From assembly GCA_052173355.1 (NCBI GenBank), contig JBQMYS010000044.1, forward strand, positions 1 to 11,382: a DNA stretch of 11,382 nt, given 5' to 3'. The stretch comes from JABZIP01 sp052173355. GTDB lineage: Bacteria; Bacillota; Clostridia; Peptostreptococcales; Anaerovoracaceae. Below, piece by piece: positions 1-7,906 of the stretch. Position 1 is the first letter of the stretch, and every line of letters starts with the position of its first letter. A model generated the notes under the pieces. That model saw only the letters and a list, made by a program, of their open reading frames with translations. It had not been told where the DNA came from and ran no database searches. Both the position numbers and the translations under genes were made by a program.

Positions 1-512
1 AACAAAATACGTGCAAGTTCACTTTGCCCAAGACCATATAAAAAATAACTTTGATCCTTCTTTTTATCAAGTGCGCAAAGCAATTTATACTTTTTTGTAT
101 TTTCATCATACTTTATTCTCGCATAATGCCCGGTAGCAATCTTTTCTATCCCGAGCATATCAGCTTGCTTAAGTAATTTAGGAAATTTAACCGTTTTATT
201 ACACATTGCGCATGGATTGGGTGTCTCTCCCGCTTCGTAGCTGCCTGCAAAATACTCCATAACAGATTCACAAAACTCCTCTTTACCTGTTATAGTATAA
301 TGTAAACATCCCATGCTCTGTGCCAATTTTTTTGCAGAAGCAAGTTCATTACCGGAACCGCAAACACTGTCAGTAGGATTGAGCCCTATGTCTTCATTGT
401 CAAACATAACTATTGTCGCACCGCTTACTTCATAACCTTCATTTTTTAAAAGTAACAAGGCAACCGAACTGTCAACACCTCCGCTCATACCTACAAGTAT
501 TGAACCTAACAA
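1..512 (-). CDS. mnmA: tRNA-specific 2-thiouridylase MnmA, 5' part only (cut by window edge)
   Basis: This enzyme activates U34 of Lys, Glu and Gln tRNAs with ATP and inserts sulfur relayed as a persulfide, giving 2-thiouridine. About 170 codons are visible of a protein that is usually about 360 residues. The PP-loop SGGVDSS lies at residues 10-16, after a short beta strand (ILVGM). The segment TPNPCAMCNKTVKF at 97-110 contains Cys104, at the place of the family's first catalytic cysteine, with an extra Cys101 found in some relatives. ATGHYA (126-131) and KDQSYFL (152-158) follow, both typical of MnmA. The second catalytic cysteine would lie beyond the edge. The start is TTG at 510-512, because the next ATG lies inside the first strand, just before the PP-loop, and AAGGTG sits 4 nt upstream of TTG. 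The first 7 nt overlap the end of the lipid kinase gene, suggesting translational coupling. Confidence 0.93.
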   Translation of the reverse strand, partial: MLGSILVGMSGGVDSSVALLLLKNEGYEVSGATIVMFDNEDIGLNPTDSVCGSGNELASAKKLAQSMGCLHYTITGKEEFCESVMEYFAGSYEAGETPNPCAMCNKTVKFPKLLKQADMLGIEKIATGHYARIKYDENTKKYKLLCALDKKKDQSYFLYGLGQSELARIL

Positions 513-1429
513 AGCGCACCTTGCATATCTTCATATGGAGTGGTTATTTTCAGCTTTTTGTGTAACAATGTAAATTCTAACGGGAATTCCTCTCCATGCT
601 CACCATCAACATCCGTTGAAATATACTCCTGTGATGAAATTTTTAAATGACTTGTTGTAAATGAAAGTACGTTTTTATTTTCTTGATGATTTCCCTGAAG
701 CACATTTATAAGCATTGCGGGAAAGTCCAAAATTGGCATTTCTCTGAACAATATCACATCAAATTTTCCGTCATTCACAGATGACATAGGTGAAATTTTT
801 TTAAACCCGCCCGCAGATTTACCGTTCATCACCACCATAAAATACATATTTTCTTCTCCTGTATACTCCTCACTTTCAATATTCACTTTTACCGCCTTTA
901 AACTACTTAGTTCTGTAAGGCCTTTCAAGTAATAAGATATTACACCAAAAGTATTTTTCAAATTCGGATCTGTCTTCTGACTTACATCTACGAGCATCCC
1001 CATAGCTGCAACATTAACAAAATACCGTCCGTTTACTACCCCCACATCCGAATACGTATATTTATTTCCAAGTGCAACATCAACCATACCGTTAATATCG
1101 GTAGGCAAATCGAAATAATATGCAAAATCATTTGCAGTTCCTGCCGGAAATATGCTCAAAGGAGCATCAAATCCCGTTTTCATCATTGCATTTACGCAAA
1201 TATTCAAAGTTCCGTCGCCTCCTGCGGCAAGTATCTGAGAATACTCTCCGGGCTCACTTTGCGCAAGCACCTTTTCAAGTAAATCAGACCCCTTTGCTCT
1301 GATAGGCTGAACGGTTTTTCCTGCATTTTGAAAACTTTCAATTATAAAATCTAAATTGTTTTTAAAAAGTCCATTCCCGGAATACGGATTGTAAAACAGT
1401 AAAACTTTTTCCTCTTTTTTCATCTGCAT
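506..1429 (-). CDS. Diacylglycerol/lipid kinase of the YegS-BmrU-DagK family
   Basis: The 307-residue protein belongs to the soluble DAGK-catalytic-domain family, which transfers phosphate from ATP to a lipid hydroxyl at the inner face of the membrane. In Gram-positives the best known member (B. subtilis DagK/YerQ) recycles diacylglycerol to phosphatidic acid, but related proteins act on other lipids, so the substrate here is inferred. Visible motifs are NPYSGNG (14-20), the nucleotide-binding GGDGTLN (70-76) and FPAGTANDFA (94-103), followed by the beta-sandwich C-terminal half. No signal peptide or membrane segment is visible, and the length is normal. The ATG at 1429 is chosen over the one two codons later because AGGAG lies 6 nt upstream of it. 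It sits 43 nt after folC, the widest gap in the train, and its stop codon is overlapped by mnmA. Confidence 0.9.
   Translation of the reverse strand: MQMKKEEKVLLFYNPYSGNGLFKNNLDFIIESFQNAGKTVQPIRAKGSDLLEKVLAQSEPGEYSQILAAGGDGTLNICVNAMMKTGFDAPLSIFPAGTANDFAYYFDLPTDINGMVDVALGNKYTYSDVGVVNGRYFVNVAAMGMLVDVSQKTDPNLKNTFGVISYYLKGLTELSSLKAVKVNIESEEYTGEENMYFMVVMNGKSAGGFKKISPMSSVNDGKFDVILFREMPILDFPAMLINVLQGNHQENKNVLSFTTSHLKISSQEYISTDVDGEHGEEFPLEFTLLHKKLKITTPYEDMQGALC
510..522 (-). promoter_or_regulatory. Ribosome binding site and TTG start of mnmA
   Basis: AAGGTG (minus strand, 517-522) sits 4 nt before TTG (510-512), inside the last codons of the lipid kinase gene. No in-frame ATG exists upstream before the stop codon, and the next one downstream is just before the PP-loop. 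Confidence 0.65.
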
Positions 1430-1472
1430 ACCATTCTCCTTTTTTACACAAAATACCTAAATTTCAATTAAA

Positions 1473-2783
1473 TTATAACTTTAATCTCTCCAATATAATC
1501 GGTCTTAATTCCCCAATCAGGTATAGTGACCCTGAAACTAAAAGCAAATCGAAATCTTTTGATTCCTCCAGCGCACTTTCCAGAGCATCTTTGCTATTTT
1601 TATGCGCATCAATCACAATGTCAACGTTATTGCAACAAACACTATTAGCTTTAGCTACAAGTTCTTCTGCTTCGCATTTTCGTGGATTGTCAATCTCTGT
1701 AAATATAAATTTAGCAACAACCTCGCTAAGTTCTTCTAAAATTTTTTCATACTCTTTATCTCGTAATATTCCAACCAAAGCCAGAATTTTTTTACCGCCA
1801 TAAAGTTCTTTTAGTGTATCAACAAGCGCTTTCGCACCTGCTTCATTGTGCGCACCGTCCAGCACAATTTTGTCTCCAATACGCTCAAATCTTCCCTTAT
1901 GAGAAGCTTTAAAAAGCCCTTCATAAAGCTTTGTTCTTTCAATTTGTATTTTTTTATCTTTTCTAAGTATTTCAAGTGCCGTAAGTGCCGTCATTATATT
2001 ATCGACTTGATACCTGCCTATCATTGAAATTTCAACACCGGAATAATCAGTTCCATAAATATTTGTGTCTATTACATATTTCTCTACACTTTTTTCAGAA
2101 ACTGCATATGGTATTTTTTTAACATTATAGAGAATCGATTTTTTTTCATATGCTTTCTTAGCTATAGGAACTTGTGCTTCTCGTTCATCCACGTTCATCA
2201 CAACCGGTACCCCTTTTTTTATGATTCCCGCTTTTTCACTTGCAATCAAGAAAAGAGTATCTCCAAGTCTATCCATGTGATCAAATGAAATTGATGTAAT
2301 AATTGATATTTCTGATGTTTTAATAATATTGGTAGAATCTCCACTTCCGCCAAGCCCGACTTCAAGTACCACAAATTCCGCTTTTTTCATTGCAAAATAT
2401 AAAAATGCAATAGCGGTAACAACCTCAAATTCAGTAGGCGAATCCTCGCCTGCATTTACCATTTCTTCAGTTTTTTGAATAACCTGATCTGTGCAAATTG
2501 CTAAATCTTCATCATTTATCAATTCACCGTTCATTTCTATTCTTTCATTGAATACTTCGAGAAACGGCGATGTAAAAAGTCCCACCGAATATCCGTTAGC
2601 AAGAAGTGCGCTATATATATATCTACAAACAGATCCCTTGCCGTTAGTTCCCGCAACATGAATATATTTAAGCTTATCCTGTGGGTTTCCCAATAGTTGC
2701 ATTAACTTTTCCATACGAGTCAAACCCAAAACGCTTCCAAATTTGTCAAATTTTTTTATCTTATCTATAGAATTACTTGGCAT
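1473..2783 (-). CDS. folC: Folylpolyglutamate synthase / dihydrofolate synthase FolC
   Basis: This cytoplasmic Mur-ligase-type enzyme adds glutamate to folates, and in many bacteria also to dihydropteroate, using ATP. At 436 residues it has the usual length. The P-loop GTNGKGS is at 45-51, followed by TSPFL and NERI (71-82), the EVGLGG loop (141-146), SFDHMDRLGDT (167-176) with SEKAGIIK, GRF (297-299), and LDGAHN (308-313) of the C-terminal domain. The loop that usually reads GGRLDATN is GGSGDSTN here, so the common arginine is absent. HKGRFE replaces the usual WPGRFE. Both are unusual but lie in an otherwise intact protein. The start overlaps the valS end by 11 nt and has AAGAAGG about 7 nt upstream. 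The valS-folC pair is classical in Firmicutes. Whether it also has dihydrofolate synthase activity cannot be read from the sequence. Confidence 0.95.
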   Translation of the reverse strand: MPSNSIDKIKKFDKFGSVLGLTRMEKLMQLLGNPQDKLKYIHVAGTNGKGSVCRYIYSALLANGYSVGLFTSPFLEVFNERIEMNGELINDEDLAICTDQVIQKTEEMVNAGEDSPTEFEVVTAIAFLYFAMKKAEFVVLEVGLGGSGDSTNIIKTSEISIITSISFDHMDRLGDTLFLIASEKAGIIKKGVPVVMNVDEREAQVPIAKKAYEKKSILYNVKKIPYAVSEKSVEKYVIDTNIYGTDYSGVEISMIGRYQVDNIMTALTALEILRKDKKIQIERTKLYEGLFKASHKGRFERIGDKIVLDGAHNEAGAKALVDTLKELYGGKKILALVGILRDKEYEKILEELSEVVAKFIFTEIDNPRKCEAEELVAKANSVCCNNVDIVIDAHKNSKDALESALEESKDFDLLLVSGSLYLIGELRPIILERLKL

Positions 2784-5502
2784 TTAAAACCTTCTTCTCT
2801 ACTTCTTTTAATCTCTCACTTACCTTTTTTAGCATTTCTTCGTACTTTGCCTGTTTTGCTTTTTCCTCATCTATTATCTTTGTAGGAGCTTTTGCAACAA
2901 ATCCCTCATTTGACAATTTTTTAACTACACGTTCAACTTCATCTTCAAGTTTTTTCTTTTCTGCAATCAAACGATTAAGTTCCGCCTCATAATCAAGCAA
3001 GTCATCAAGCGGAATGAAGATTTCACCTTTTGAAATTACAGCCGTAGCTACATCTTTAGGTGCATCATCATCTTCGGCTATATATGTTATTTCCGTAATT
3101 CCTGCAATATCTTTGATGTAATTTTCACAAAGCCTTATTTCATCATAATTATGAGCACTTGTGCGTATTACAACTCTAAGCTTTTTACTTGGAATTGCTT
3201 TTGCCTCTGTCCTTATATGTCTTATAGAACCTATCGCTTCCTTTGCAAGTTCAATCTGCATCTTTTCGTTTTCAAAATCAAACTTTTCATCATAAATCGG
3301 GTATTTTTCCTTAATTAAGAAATTCTCAGAATTTCCTGCTTTTTTCGCATTTTCACGTTCGCTTGAAGTAACTGGAAGATAGCTCCAAATTTCCTCTGTA
3401 ATAAACGGCATGAACGGATGTAACAGCCTCAGTAAATCCTTTAATACGAATACGAGCACACGTCTTGCAACCATTTTGTCATCTTCATTACCCGAATATA
3501 ACCTGCCCTTTACAAGTTCAATATACCAATCGCAAAATTCATCCCATATTAAAGAATTTATCTTTTGAGCCGCAAGCGACAAATCAAAGCTTTCCATAGT
3601 GCTTTCTACATACTTTGCAGTATCATTAACAGTAGAAATTATCCACTTATCTTCAGGTTTTAAATCAAGCGCAAATATATCGCAATCATCGTTTAACTGC
3701 TCAAAGAAATTTTCCTGCTCATCTTGTAAATTCATTATTACAAAACGAGCGGCATTCCAAAGTTTGTTTGCAAAATTTCTGCAAGCTTCCAAGCGATCTT
3801 CCTTGAACCTCATGTCATTTCCCGCCGTAATGCCTGTAGTAAGCATAAATCTAAGCGCATCTGCGCCTACTTTGTCTATAACTTCCAAAGGATCTATACC
3901 GTTTCCAAGGGATTTACTCATTTTCCTACCTTGTTCATCCAACACAAGACCATGAATATAAACATTTTCAAACGGAACTTCTCCTGTTGCGTTTAACGCG
4001 GAAAATACCATTCGAACCACCCAGAAAAATATTATATCATAACCGGTAACAAGGGTGTCCGTCGGATAAAAATATTCGAAGTCTTCAGTTTTTTCGGGCC
4101 AGCCAAGTGTTGAAAAAGGCCAAAGTGCAGATGAAAACCATGTATCAAGTACATCTTCATCTTGATGAATATGCGCACTGCCACATTTAGTGCATTTTTC
4201 AGGCGGATTCTTCGAAACCATAAGTTCATTACAATCCTGACAATAATACGCGGGAATCCTATGTCCCCACCAAAGCTGACGCGAAATACACCAATCACGT
4301 ATGTTTTCAAGCCAATGAAGATATATTTTTTCAAACCTCGCCGGAATGTGTTTCAATTTACCGCTCTTTGCAGCTTGAATTGCCGGTTTTGCAAGTTCTT
4401 CCATTTTTACAAACCACTGTTCCGAAAGCATCGGCTCTACTATGGTCTTGCACCTATAACATTCTCCTGATGGAATTTGTTTATCCTCAGTTTTAACGAG
4501 AAATCCGGCTTCTTCCAAATCTTTAACCCAAGCTTTTCTACATTCAAACCTATCCATTCCGGCATACTTTCCTGCTATATCCGTCATCTTTGCATCTTCT
4601 CCGATACAAACCGTATTTGCCAAATTATGACGTACACCTACTTCAAAATCGTTCATATCGTGCGCAGGTGTTATTTTTACAGCTCCCGTTCCCTTTTCGG
4701 GATCCGGATATATATCTTCTATTATAGGTATCAACTTTCCAATCATAGGAATTTTAACTTTTTTTCCTATCATATCCTTATATCTGTTATCGCTTGGATG
4801 CACCGCAATCGCTTCATCTGCAAACATAGTTTCAGGTCTTGATGTGGCTATGACTATACCTTCATCTCCCTCATTTTCCGCAGGATATTTGAAGTACCAA
4901 TATTTCCCATTTTTGTCGTTATGCTCAACTTCCGCATCCGAAAGTGAAGTCGCACAATCCGGACACCAATTTATCAGTCGGTTCCCACGATAGATCAATC
5001 CTTTTTCGTACAGTCTTACAAAAATTTCTTTTACAGCTTCGTTACAACCATCATCCATAGTGAATCGCTCTCTGCTCCAGTCACACGAATCTCCCAGTTT
5101 TCTACATTGCTTTGTTATGCTGCTTCCATACTCTTTTTTCCAATCCCATGCACGCTTTAAAAATTCTTCTCTACCAAGTTCTTCTTTATTCTTACCTTCT
5201 TCAGCAAGAATTTTTTCACAAACTTTAAGTTCTGTAGCTATACTGGCATGATCCGAACCGGGCAACCAAAGTGCACTATATCCTTGCATTCTTTTGTATC
5301 GTATAAGTACATCCTGTAATGTTTGGTCAAGTGCGTGTCCCATATGTAATTTCCCGGTAATATTCGGAGGTGGCATAACTATCGTATACGGCTTTTTATT
5401 TTTATCAATTTTTGCACAAAAAGCCCCCGTTTCTTCCCATCTTTTATAAATTTTATCTTCAAATTCTTTTGGACTATATGTTTTTGATAAATTTCTACCC
5501 AT
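2773..5502 (-). CDS. valS: Valyl-tRNA synthetase
   Basis: This class I aminoacyl-tRNA synthetase charges tRNA-Val and edits misactivated threonine. The 909 residues match the normal bacterial length. The HIGH-type motif is HMGHA (53-57), after PPPNITGKL. The KMSKS loop is at 527-531, inside GRKMSKSLGN. The CP1 editing domain lies between them, with TSRPETMFADEA. Four CxxC pairs (Cys180/183, 348/351, 421/424 and 437/440) suggest zinc knots, as known in some ValRS. The anticodon-binding region follows, and the C-terminal 70 or so residues are Lys/Glu-rich heptads forming the ValRS coiled-coil arm. The ATG follows the cobA-hemD stop by 2 nt and its ribosome site (AAGGAGAATAGGA) lies over the last codons of that gene. 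There is therefore no room for a T-box leader, and transcription must come from upstream or from inside cobA-hemD. Confidence 0.98.
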   Translation of the reverse strand: MGRNLSKTYSPKEFEDKIYKRWEETGAFCAKIDKNKKPYTIVMPPPNITGKLHMGHALDQTLQDVLIRYKRMQGYSALWLPGSDHASIATELKVCEKILAEEGKNKEELGREEFLKRAWDWKKEYGSSITKQCRKLGDSCDWSRERFTMDDGCNEAVKEIFVRLYEKGLIYRGNRLINWCPDCATSLSDAEVEHNDKNGKYWYFKYPAENEGDEGIVIATSRPETMFADEAIAVHPSDNRYKDMIGKKVKIPMIGKLIPIIEDIYPDPEKGTGAVKITPAHDMNDFEVGVRHNLANTVCIGEDAKMTDIAGKYAGMDRFECRKAWVKDLEEAGFLVKTEDKQIPSGECYRCKTIVEPMLSEQWFVKMEELAKPAIQAAKSGKLKHIPARFEKIYLHWLENIRDWCISRQLWWGHRIPAYYCQDCNELMVSKNPPEKCTKCGSAHIHQDEDVLDTWFSSALWPFSTLGWPEKTEDFEYFYPTDTLVTGYDIIFFWVVRMVFSALNATGEVPFENVYIHGLVLDEQGRKMSKSLGNGIDPLEVIDKVGADALRFMLTTGITAGNDMRFKEDRLEACRNFANKLWNAARFVIMNLQDEQENFFEQLNDDCDIFALDLKPEDKWIISTVNDTAKYVESTMESFDLSLAAQKINSLIWDEFCDWYIELVKGRLYSGNEDDKMVARRVLVFVLKDLLRLLHPFMPFITEEIWSYLPVTSSERENAKKAGNSENFLIKEKYPIYDEKFDFENEKMQIELAKEAIGSIRHIRTEAKAIPSKKLRVVIRTSAHNYDEIRLCENYIKDIAGITEITYIAEDDDAPKDVATAVISKGEIFIPLDDLLDYEAELNRLIAEKKKLEDEVERVVKKLSNEGFVAKAPTKIIDEEKAKQAKYEEMLKKVSERLKEVEKKVLNAK

Positions 5503-5504
5503 TC

Positions 5505-7022
5505 CTATTCTCCTTCAATTTCAAGTAATTTTTCAATCATACTGTCTATCGTCGCTTCATTTGAAACAAATATATTCATATTATAATTTTTAGCAATCTG
5601 CGCAGTTTTTTCCCCGATGCAAAGTGCCTTAATTTTCGTGTAATCAATATTATTAAATATTTTAACAAAACTGCGAACAGTAGAAGCACTTGTAAAAGTT
5701 ACATAATCTATTTCTTCTTCGTCATAATTTATAGGCACACTTTCATCATAGCTATAATCGAGTGTTTCATAAAATGCAACATCATCATACTCTGCGCACG
5801 CGCAATTAAGTTCTTCAATTATATCATCATCTGCAAGTGTTCCTCTTGCAAGCAGTATTGAACTTCCTTCATATATTTTTTTAATATCATCTTGTATCAA
5901 AAGTTTTCCAAGTTCACGTCCACTATAAATTTTGGGAATAATGTCCGCATTTATCCCATAATTTTTAAGCTCATTTTTAGTTGCCTCTCCAACTACCGCA
6001 AATTTGATTCCAGCAAGCAAGCGAACATCAAACCCTGCTTCAAACAGCTTTGCAAAAAATGCATTTACTCCTGCCTTGCTTGTAAAAACTATAAGCTTTC
6101 TATTTTTAATGCTTTTAATTGCTGAAAGTATCTCATCACTCATATCAAGCGTTCTTGTTTCAATCGTAGGCAAAGTCACTATCTCGGCTCCCAAATCGCT
6201 AAGTTTCTCAACCAAATAACTTGTCGCTTCCAAAGATCGTGTAACTGCGATTTTAACCTTTCCAAGCGGCCTTGATTCCGCCCAACCGAATTTTTCCGAC
6301 AGTTTGCAAACATCACCTACTATTATTATGGCAGGTGTAGGCAAATTTGCATAATCAACATCTTTTTCCAAATTTGCCAAATTGCTCACAACTCTGCACT
6401 GGTGCGGGCGCGTTCCGCGCGCAAGGCAAGCCGCCGGAGTATCCGTCGGCATACCCGCCTCGGCGAGCCCTTTGCAAATCCGCCCTAGGGCGGATTTGCC
6501 CATCAAAAATATAAATGTTCCGCCGAGGCGCACCAGCGCCTCATAATCAATTTCAGCTTCATTTTTAGATTTTGTATGCCCTGTTACAATATGTAGTGAC
6601 GAAACAAAATCTCTATGCGTAACAGGTATTCCGCTGTATGCAGGCACTGCTATCGCAGATGTAATCCCCGGTACTATTTCAAATTCAATTCCATTTTCAA
6701 CCAAAAGTTCCAATTCTTCGCCACCACGTCCGAACAAAAAAGGATCACCGCCTTTAAGACGCACAACTTTTTTACCTTCTTTTGCCTCATTTAGCAATAT
6801 TTTGTTAATTTCATCTTGTGGAACTACATGATTACCTGCTACCTTACCAACAAAAATATTTTTCTTGCCTTTGGGGATCATACCTAAAACACCTTGTCCC
6901 ACAAGTTTATCGTATACTATCGTATCGCATTCTTCTATCAGCTTCTTAGCCTTTATAGTCAGTAGTCCTGCATCTCCCGGTCCTGCACCGACAAGCCAAA
7001 CTTTTCCTTTTTTCTTTTCCAT
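5505..7022 (-). CDS. cobA-hemD: Bifunctional uroporphyrinogen-III C-methyltransferase (CobA) / uroporphyrinogen-III synthase (HemD)
   Basis: A two-domain enzyme of 505 residues. The N-terminal domain (about 5-250) is SAM-dependent SUMT, which methylates uroporphyrinogen III at C2 and C7 to precorrin-2. It shows VGAGPGD (11-17), RLKGGDPFLFGRGGEE (88-103), PGITSA (118-123), PVTHR and FLMG (172-175). The C-terminal domain (about 254-505) is HemD, which cyclises hydroxymethylbilane with inversion of ring D. It is recognised from KVKIAVTRS, IVFTSKAGVNAF, FAVVGEAT, VTFTSAS and the final IGEKTA segment. Such fusions are common in Clostridia and place two successive steps in one chain. The ATG follows the hemC stop by 2 nt. 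Codons 163-208 are strikingly GC-rich and full of inverted repeats, yet the SUMT fold and length are intact there, so the gene appears functional. Confidence 0.95.
   Translation of the reverse strand: MEKKKGKVWLVGAGPGDAGLLTIKAKKLIEECDTIVYDKLVGQGVLGMIPKGKKNIFVGKVAGNHVVPQDEINKILLNEAKEGKKVVRLKGGDPFLFGRGGEELELLVENGIEFEIVPGITSAIAVPAYSGIPVTHRDFVSSLHIVTGHTKSKNEAEIDYEALVRLGGTFIFLMGKSALGRICKGLAEAGMPTDTPAACLARGTRPHQCRVVSNLANLEKDVDYANLPTPAIIIVGDVCKLSEKFGWAESRPLGKVKIAVTRSLEATSYLVEKLSDLGAEIVTLPTIETRTLDMSDEILSAIKSIKNRKLIVFTSKAGVNAFFAKLFEAGFDVRLLAGIKFAVVGEATKNELKNYGINADIIPKIYSGRELGKLLIQDDIKKIYEGSSILLARGTLADDDIIEELNCACAEYDDVAFYETLDYSYDESVPINYDEEEIDYVTFTSASTVRSFVKIFNNIDYTKIKALCIGEKTAQIAKNYNMNIFVSNEATIDSMIEKLLEIEGE
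6399..6536. repeat. GC-rich block of nested inverted repeats inside cobA-hemD
   Basis: Counting G+C gives 70 in 6401-6500, against 36 in 6301-6400 and 34 in 6541-6640. The block holds several inverted repeats: CTGGTGCG (6399-6406) with CGCACCAG (6529-6536); GCGCG/CGCGC (6408-6412 and 6416-6420, 3-nt loop); a 9-position stem with one mismatch (6430-6438 and 6442-6450, loop GTA); CGCCTCGGCG (6456-6465) with CGCCGAGGCG (6521-6530); and a central 26-bp palindrome (6474-6499). It encodes residues 163-208 of the SUMT domain without adding residues, judged by remembered alignment to E. coli CysG. Possible origins are local recombination with a GC-rich homologue, or selection for structure. I do not recognise it as a named repeat family. 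Confidence 0.7.
6474..6499. repeat. Perfect 26-bp palindrome with CCTAGG centre
   Basis: The half GCAAATCCGCCCT is followed immediately by its exact reverse complement AGGGCGGATTTGC. It encodes residues 175-183 of CobA-HemD (GKSALGRIC), just after the conserved FLMG. With no spacer it can form a cruciform in DNA or a hairpin in either transcript. It has no T-tract on either side, so it is not an ordinary terminator. Confidence 0.9.
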
Positions 7023-7024
7023 TT

Positions 7025-7906
7025 TTATCCTATTTTCTTTCTAAATTCAACTGCCATTTTTTCCGCAATTTTTTCGCTCGTGTGCGCATCACCTGTCACA
7101 ACTTCTTTTATGCACTCACCGGTTTTTTCATTACAATAAAATCCGCTAAATTTAATTTCTGTACCGTTTATATTTGCATATGCTCCTATAGGAGATGTGC
7201 AACTTCCCTCGAGCGCTTCGATAAATCGTCTTTCAGCCTTTGCTGCTATCTGAGCATTGTAATCATTTATACAGTCCAAAAAATAATAACTTTCGCCTAT
7301 TCTTCCCTGAACTGCAAGTATGCCCTGACCTGCTGCAGGTACCATTTCTTCTTCGTCAAACACCCTTATTTTTAAATCGGTAAGTCCCAGACGAAGTATT
7401 CCTGCATGCGCAAGCAAAATTCCCGAATAATTTGCATCTGCAAGTTTTTTAAGTCTTGTCTGCAAATTACCGCGAATACTCTCCACTTCGAAATTCGGAT
7501 AAAGTTTTTTTATTTGAAGTTCCCTTCTCATACTGGATGTACCAAGTGGTAAACTTTCATCAAGTTTTCCATCTTTTCCAAATACCAGCACATCAAACGG
7601 ATTTTCACGTTTACTGAATCCTACAAGCGGTATTTCGGATGGTATTTCCATTGGAAGATCTTTCAAACTATGTATTGTTAAATCAACTTTTTCATCCAAT
7701 AATGCCTTGTCAAGTTCCTTTACAAACAGTCCTTTTCCGCCAATTTTATCAAGCCGTTTATCAAGTATTTTATCACCTGTAGTTTTCATTGTTACAAGTT
7801 CAAATTCAAGTTCCGGATAGCTTTTTTTTATCGCTTCTATTATCAAATTTGACTGTGCAACCGCAAGTTGACTATCTCTACTGCCAACCTTTATCTTTCT
7901 TCCCAT
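7025..7906 (-). CDS. hemC: Porphobilinogen deaminase (hydroxymethylbilane synthase) HemC
   Basis: This cytoplasmic enzyme joins four porphobilinogen units into hydroxymethylbilane on a covalently bound dipyrromethane cofactor. The 293-residue protein has the family's normal length and order: GSRDSQLA (8-15), TTGDK, GGKGLFVKELD (57-66), HSLKDLP (79-85) with the catalytic Asp83, GTSSMRRELQI (122-132), RGNLQTRLKKL (145-155), VPAAGQG (189-195) and LEGSCTSPIGAYA (232-244). Cys236 is the cofactor attachment site. The common GTSSLRR and HSMKDVP are slightly varied but keep the key residues. The ATG at 7906 is preceded by a strong AAGGAGG with 7 nt spacing. It starts 16 nt inside the end of the cbiJ-sirC gene and ends 2 nt before cobA-hemD, which uses its product directly. 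Confidence 0.97.
   Translation of the reverse strand: MGRKIKVGSRDSQLAVAQSNLIIEAIKKSYPELEFELVTMKTTGDKILDKRLDKIGGKGLFVKELDKALLDEKVDLTIHSLKDLPMEIPSEIPLVGFSKRENPFDVLVFGKDGKLDESLPLGTSSMRRELQIKKLYPNFEVESIRGNLQTRLKKLADANYSGILLAHAGILRLGLTDLKIRVFDEEEMVPAAGQGILAVQGRIGESYYFLDCINDYNAQIAAKAERRFIEALEGSCTSPIGAYANINGTEIKFSGFYCNEKTGECIKEVVTGDAHTSEKIAEKMAVEFRKKIG

Noticed and set aside
1472..1500. Possible promoter before the lipid kinase gene, with a perfect TATAAT on the minus strand at 1472-1477
   Set aside because: The hexamer 17 bp upstream is GATTAT, a poor -35, and there is no TGn extension. In AT-rich DNA an isolated TATAAT at a gene end is expected by chance.
4032..4842. Moderately long open frames on both strands inside valS
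   Set aside because: They lie in other frames of a fully conserved ValRS, have no ribosome sites or recognisable motifs, and are rich in residues typical of frame shadows.
5500..5520. T-box leader in front of valS
   Set aside because: The gap to cobA-hemD is 2 nt and the ribosome site lies inside that gene, so there is no room for one upstream of the start.
6474..6499. Intragenic Rho-independent terminator formed by the palindrome
   Set aside because: Neither side has a run of T on the matching strand right after the stem. On the minus strand the next bases are AAAGGG, and on the plus strand CCATCAAAAA.
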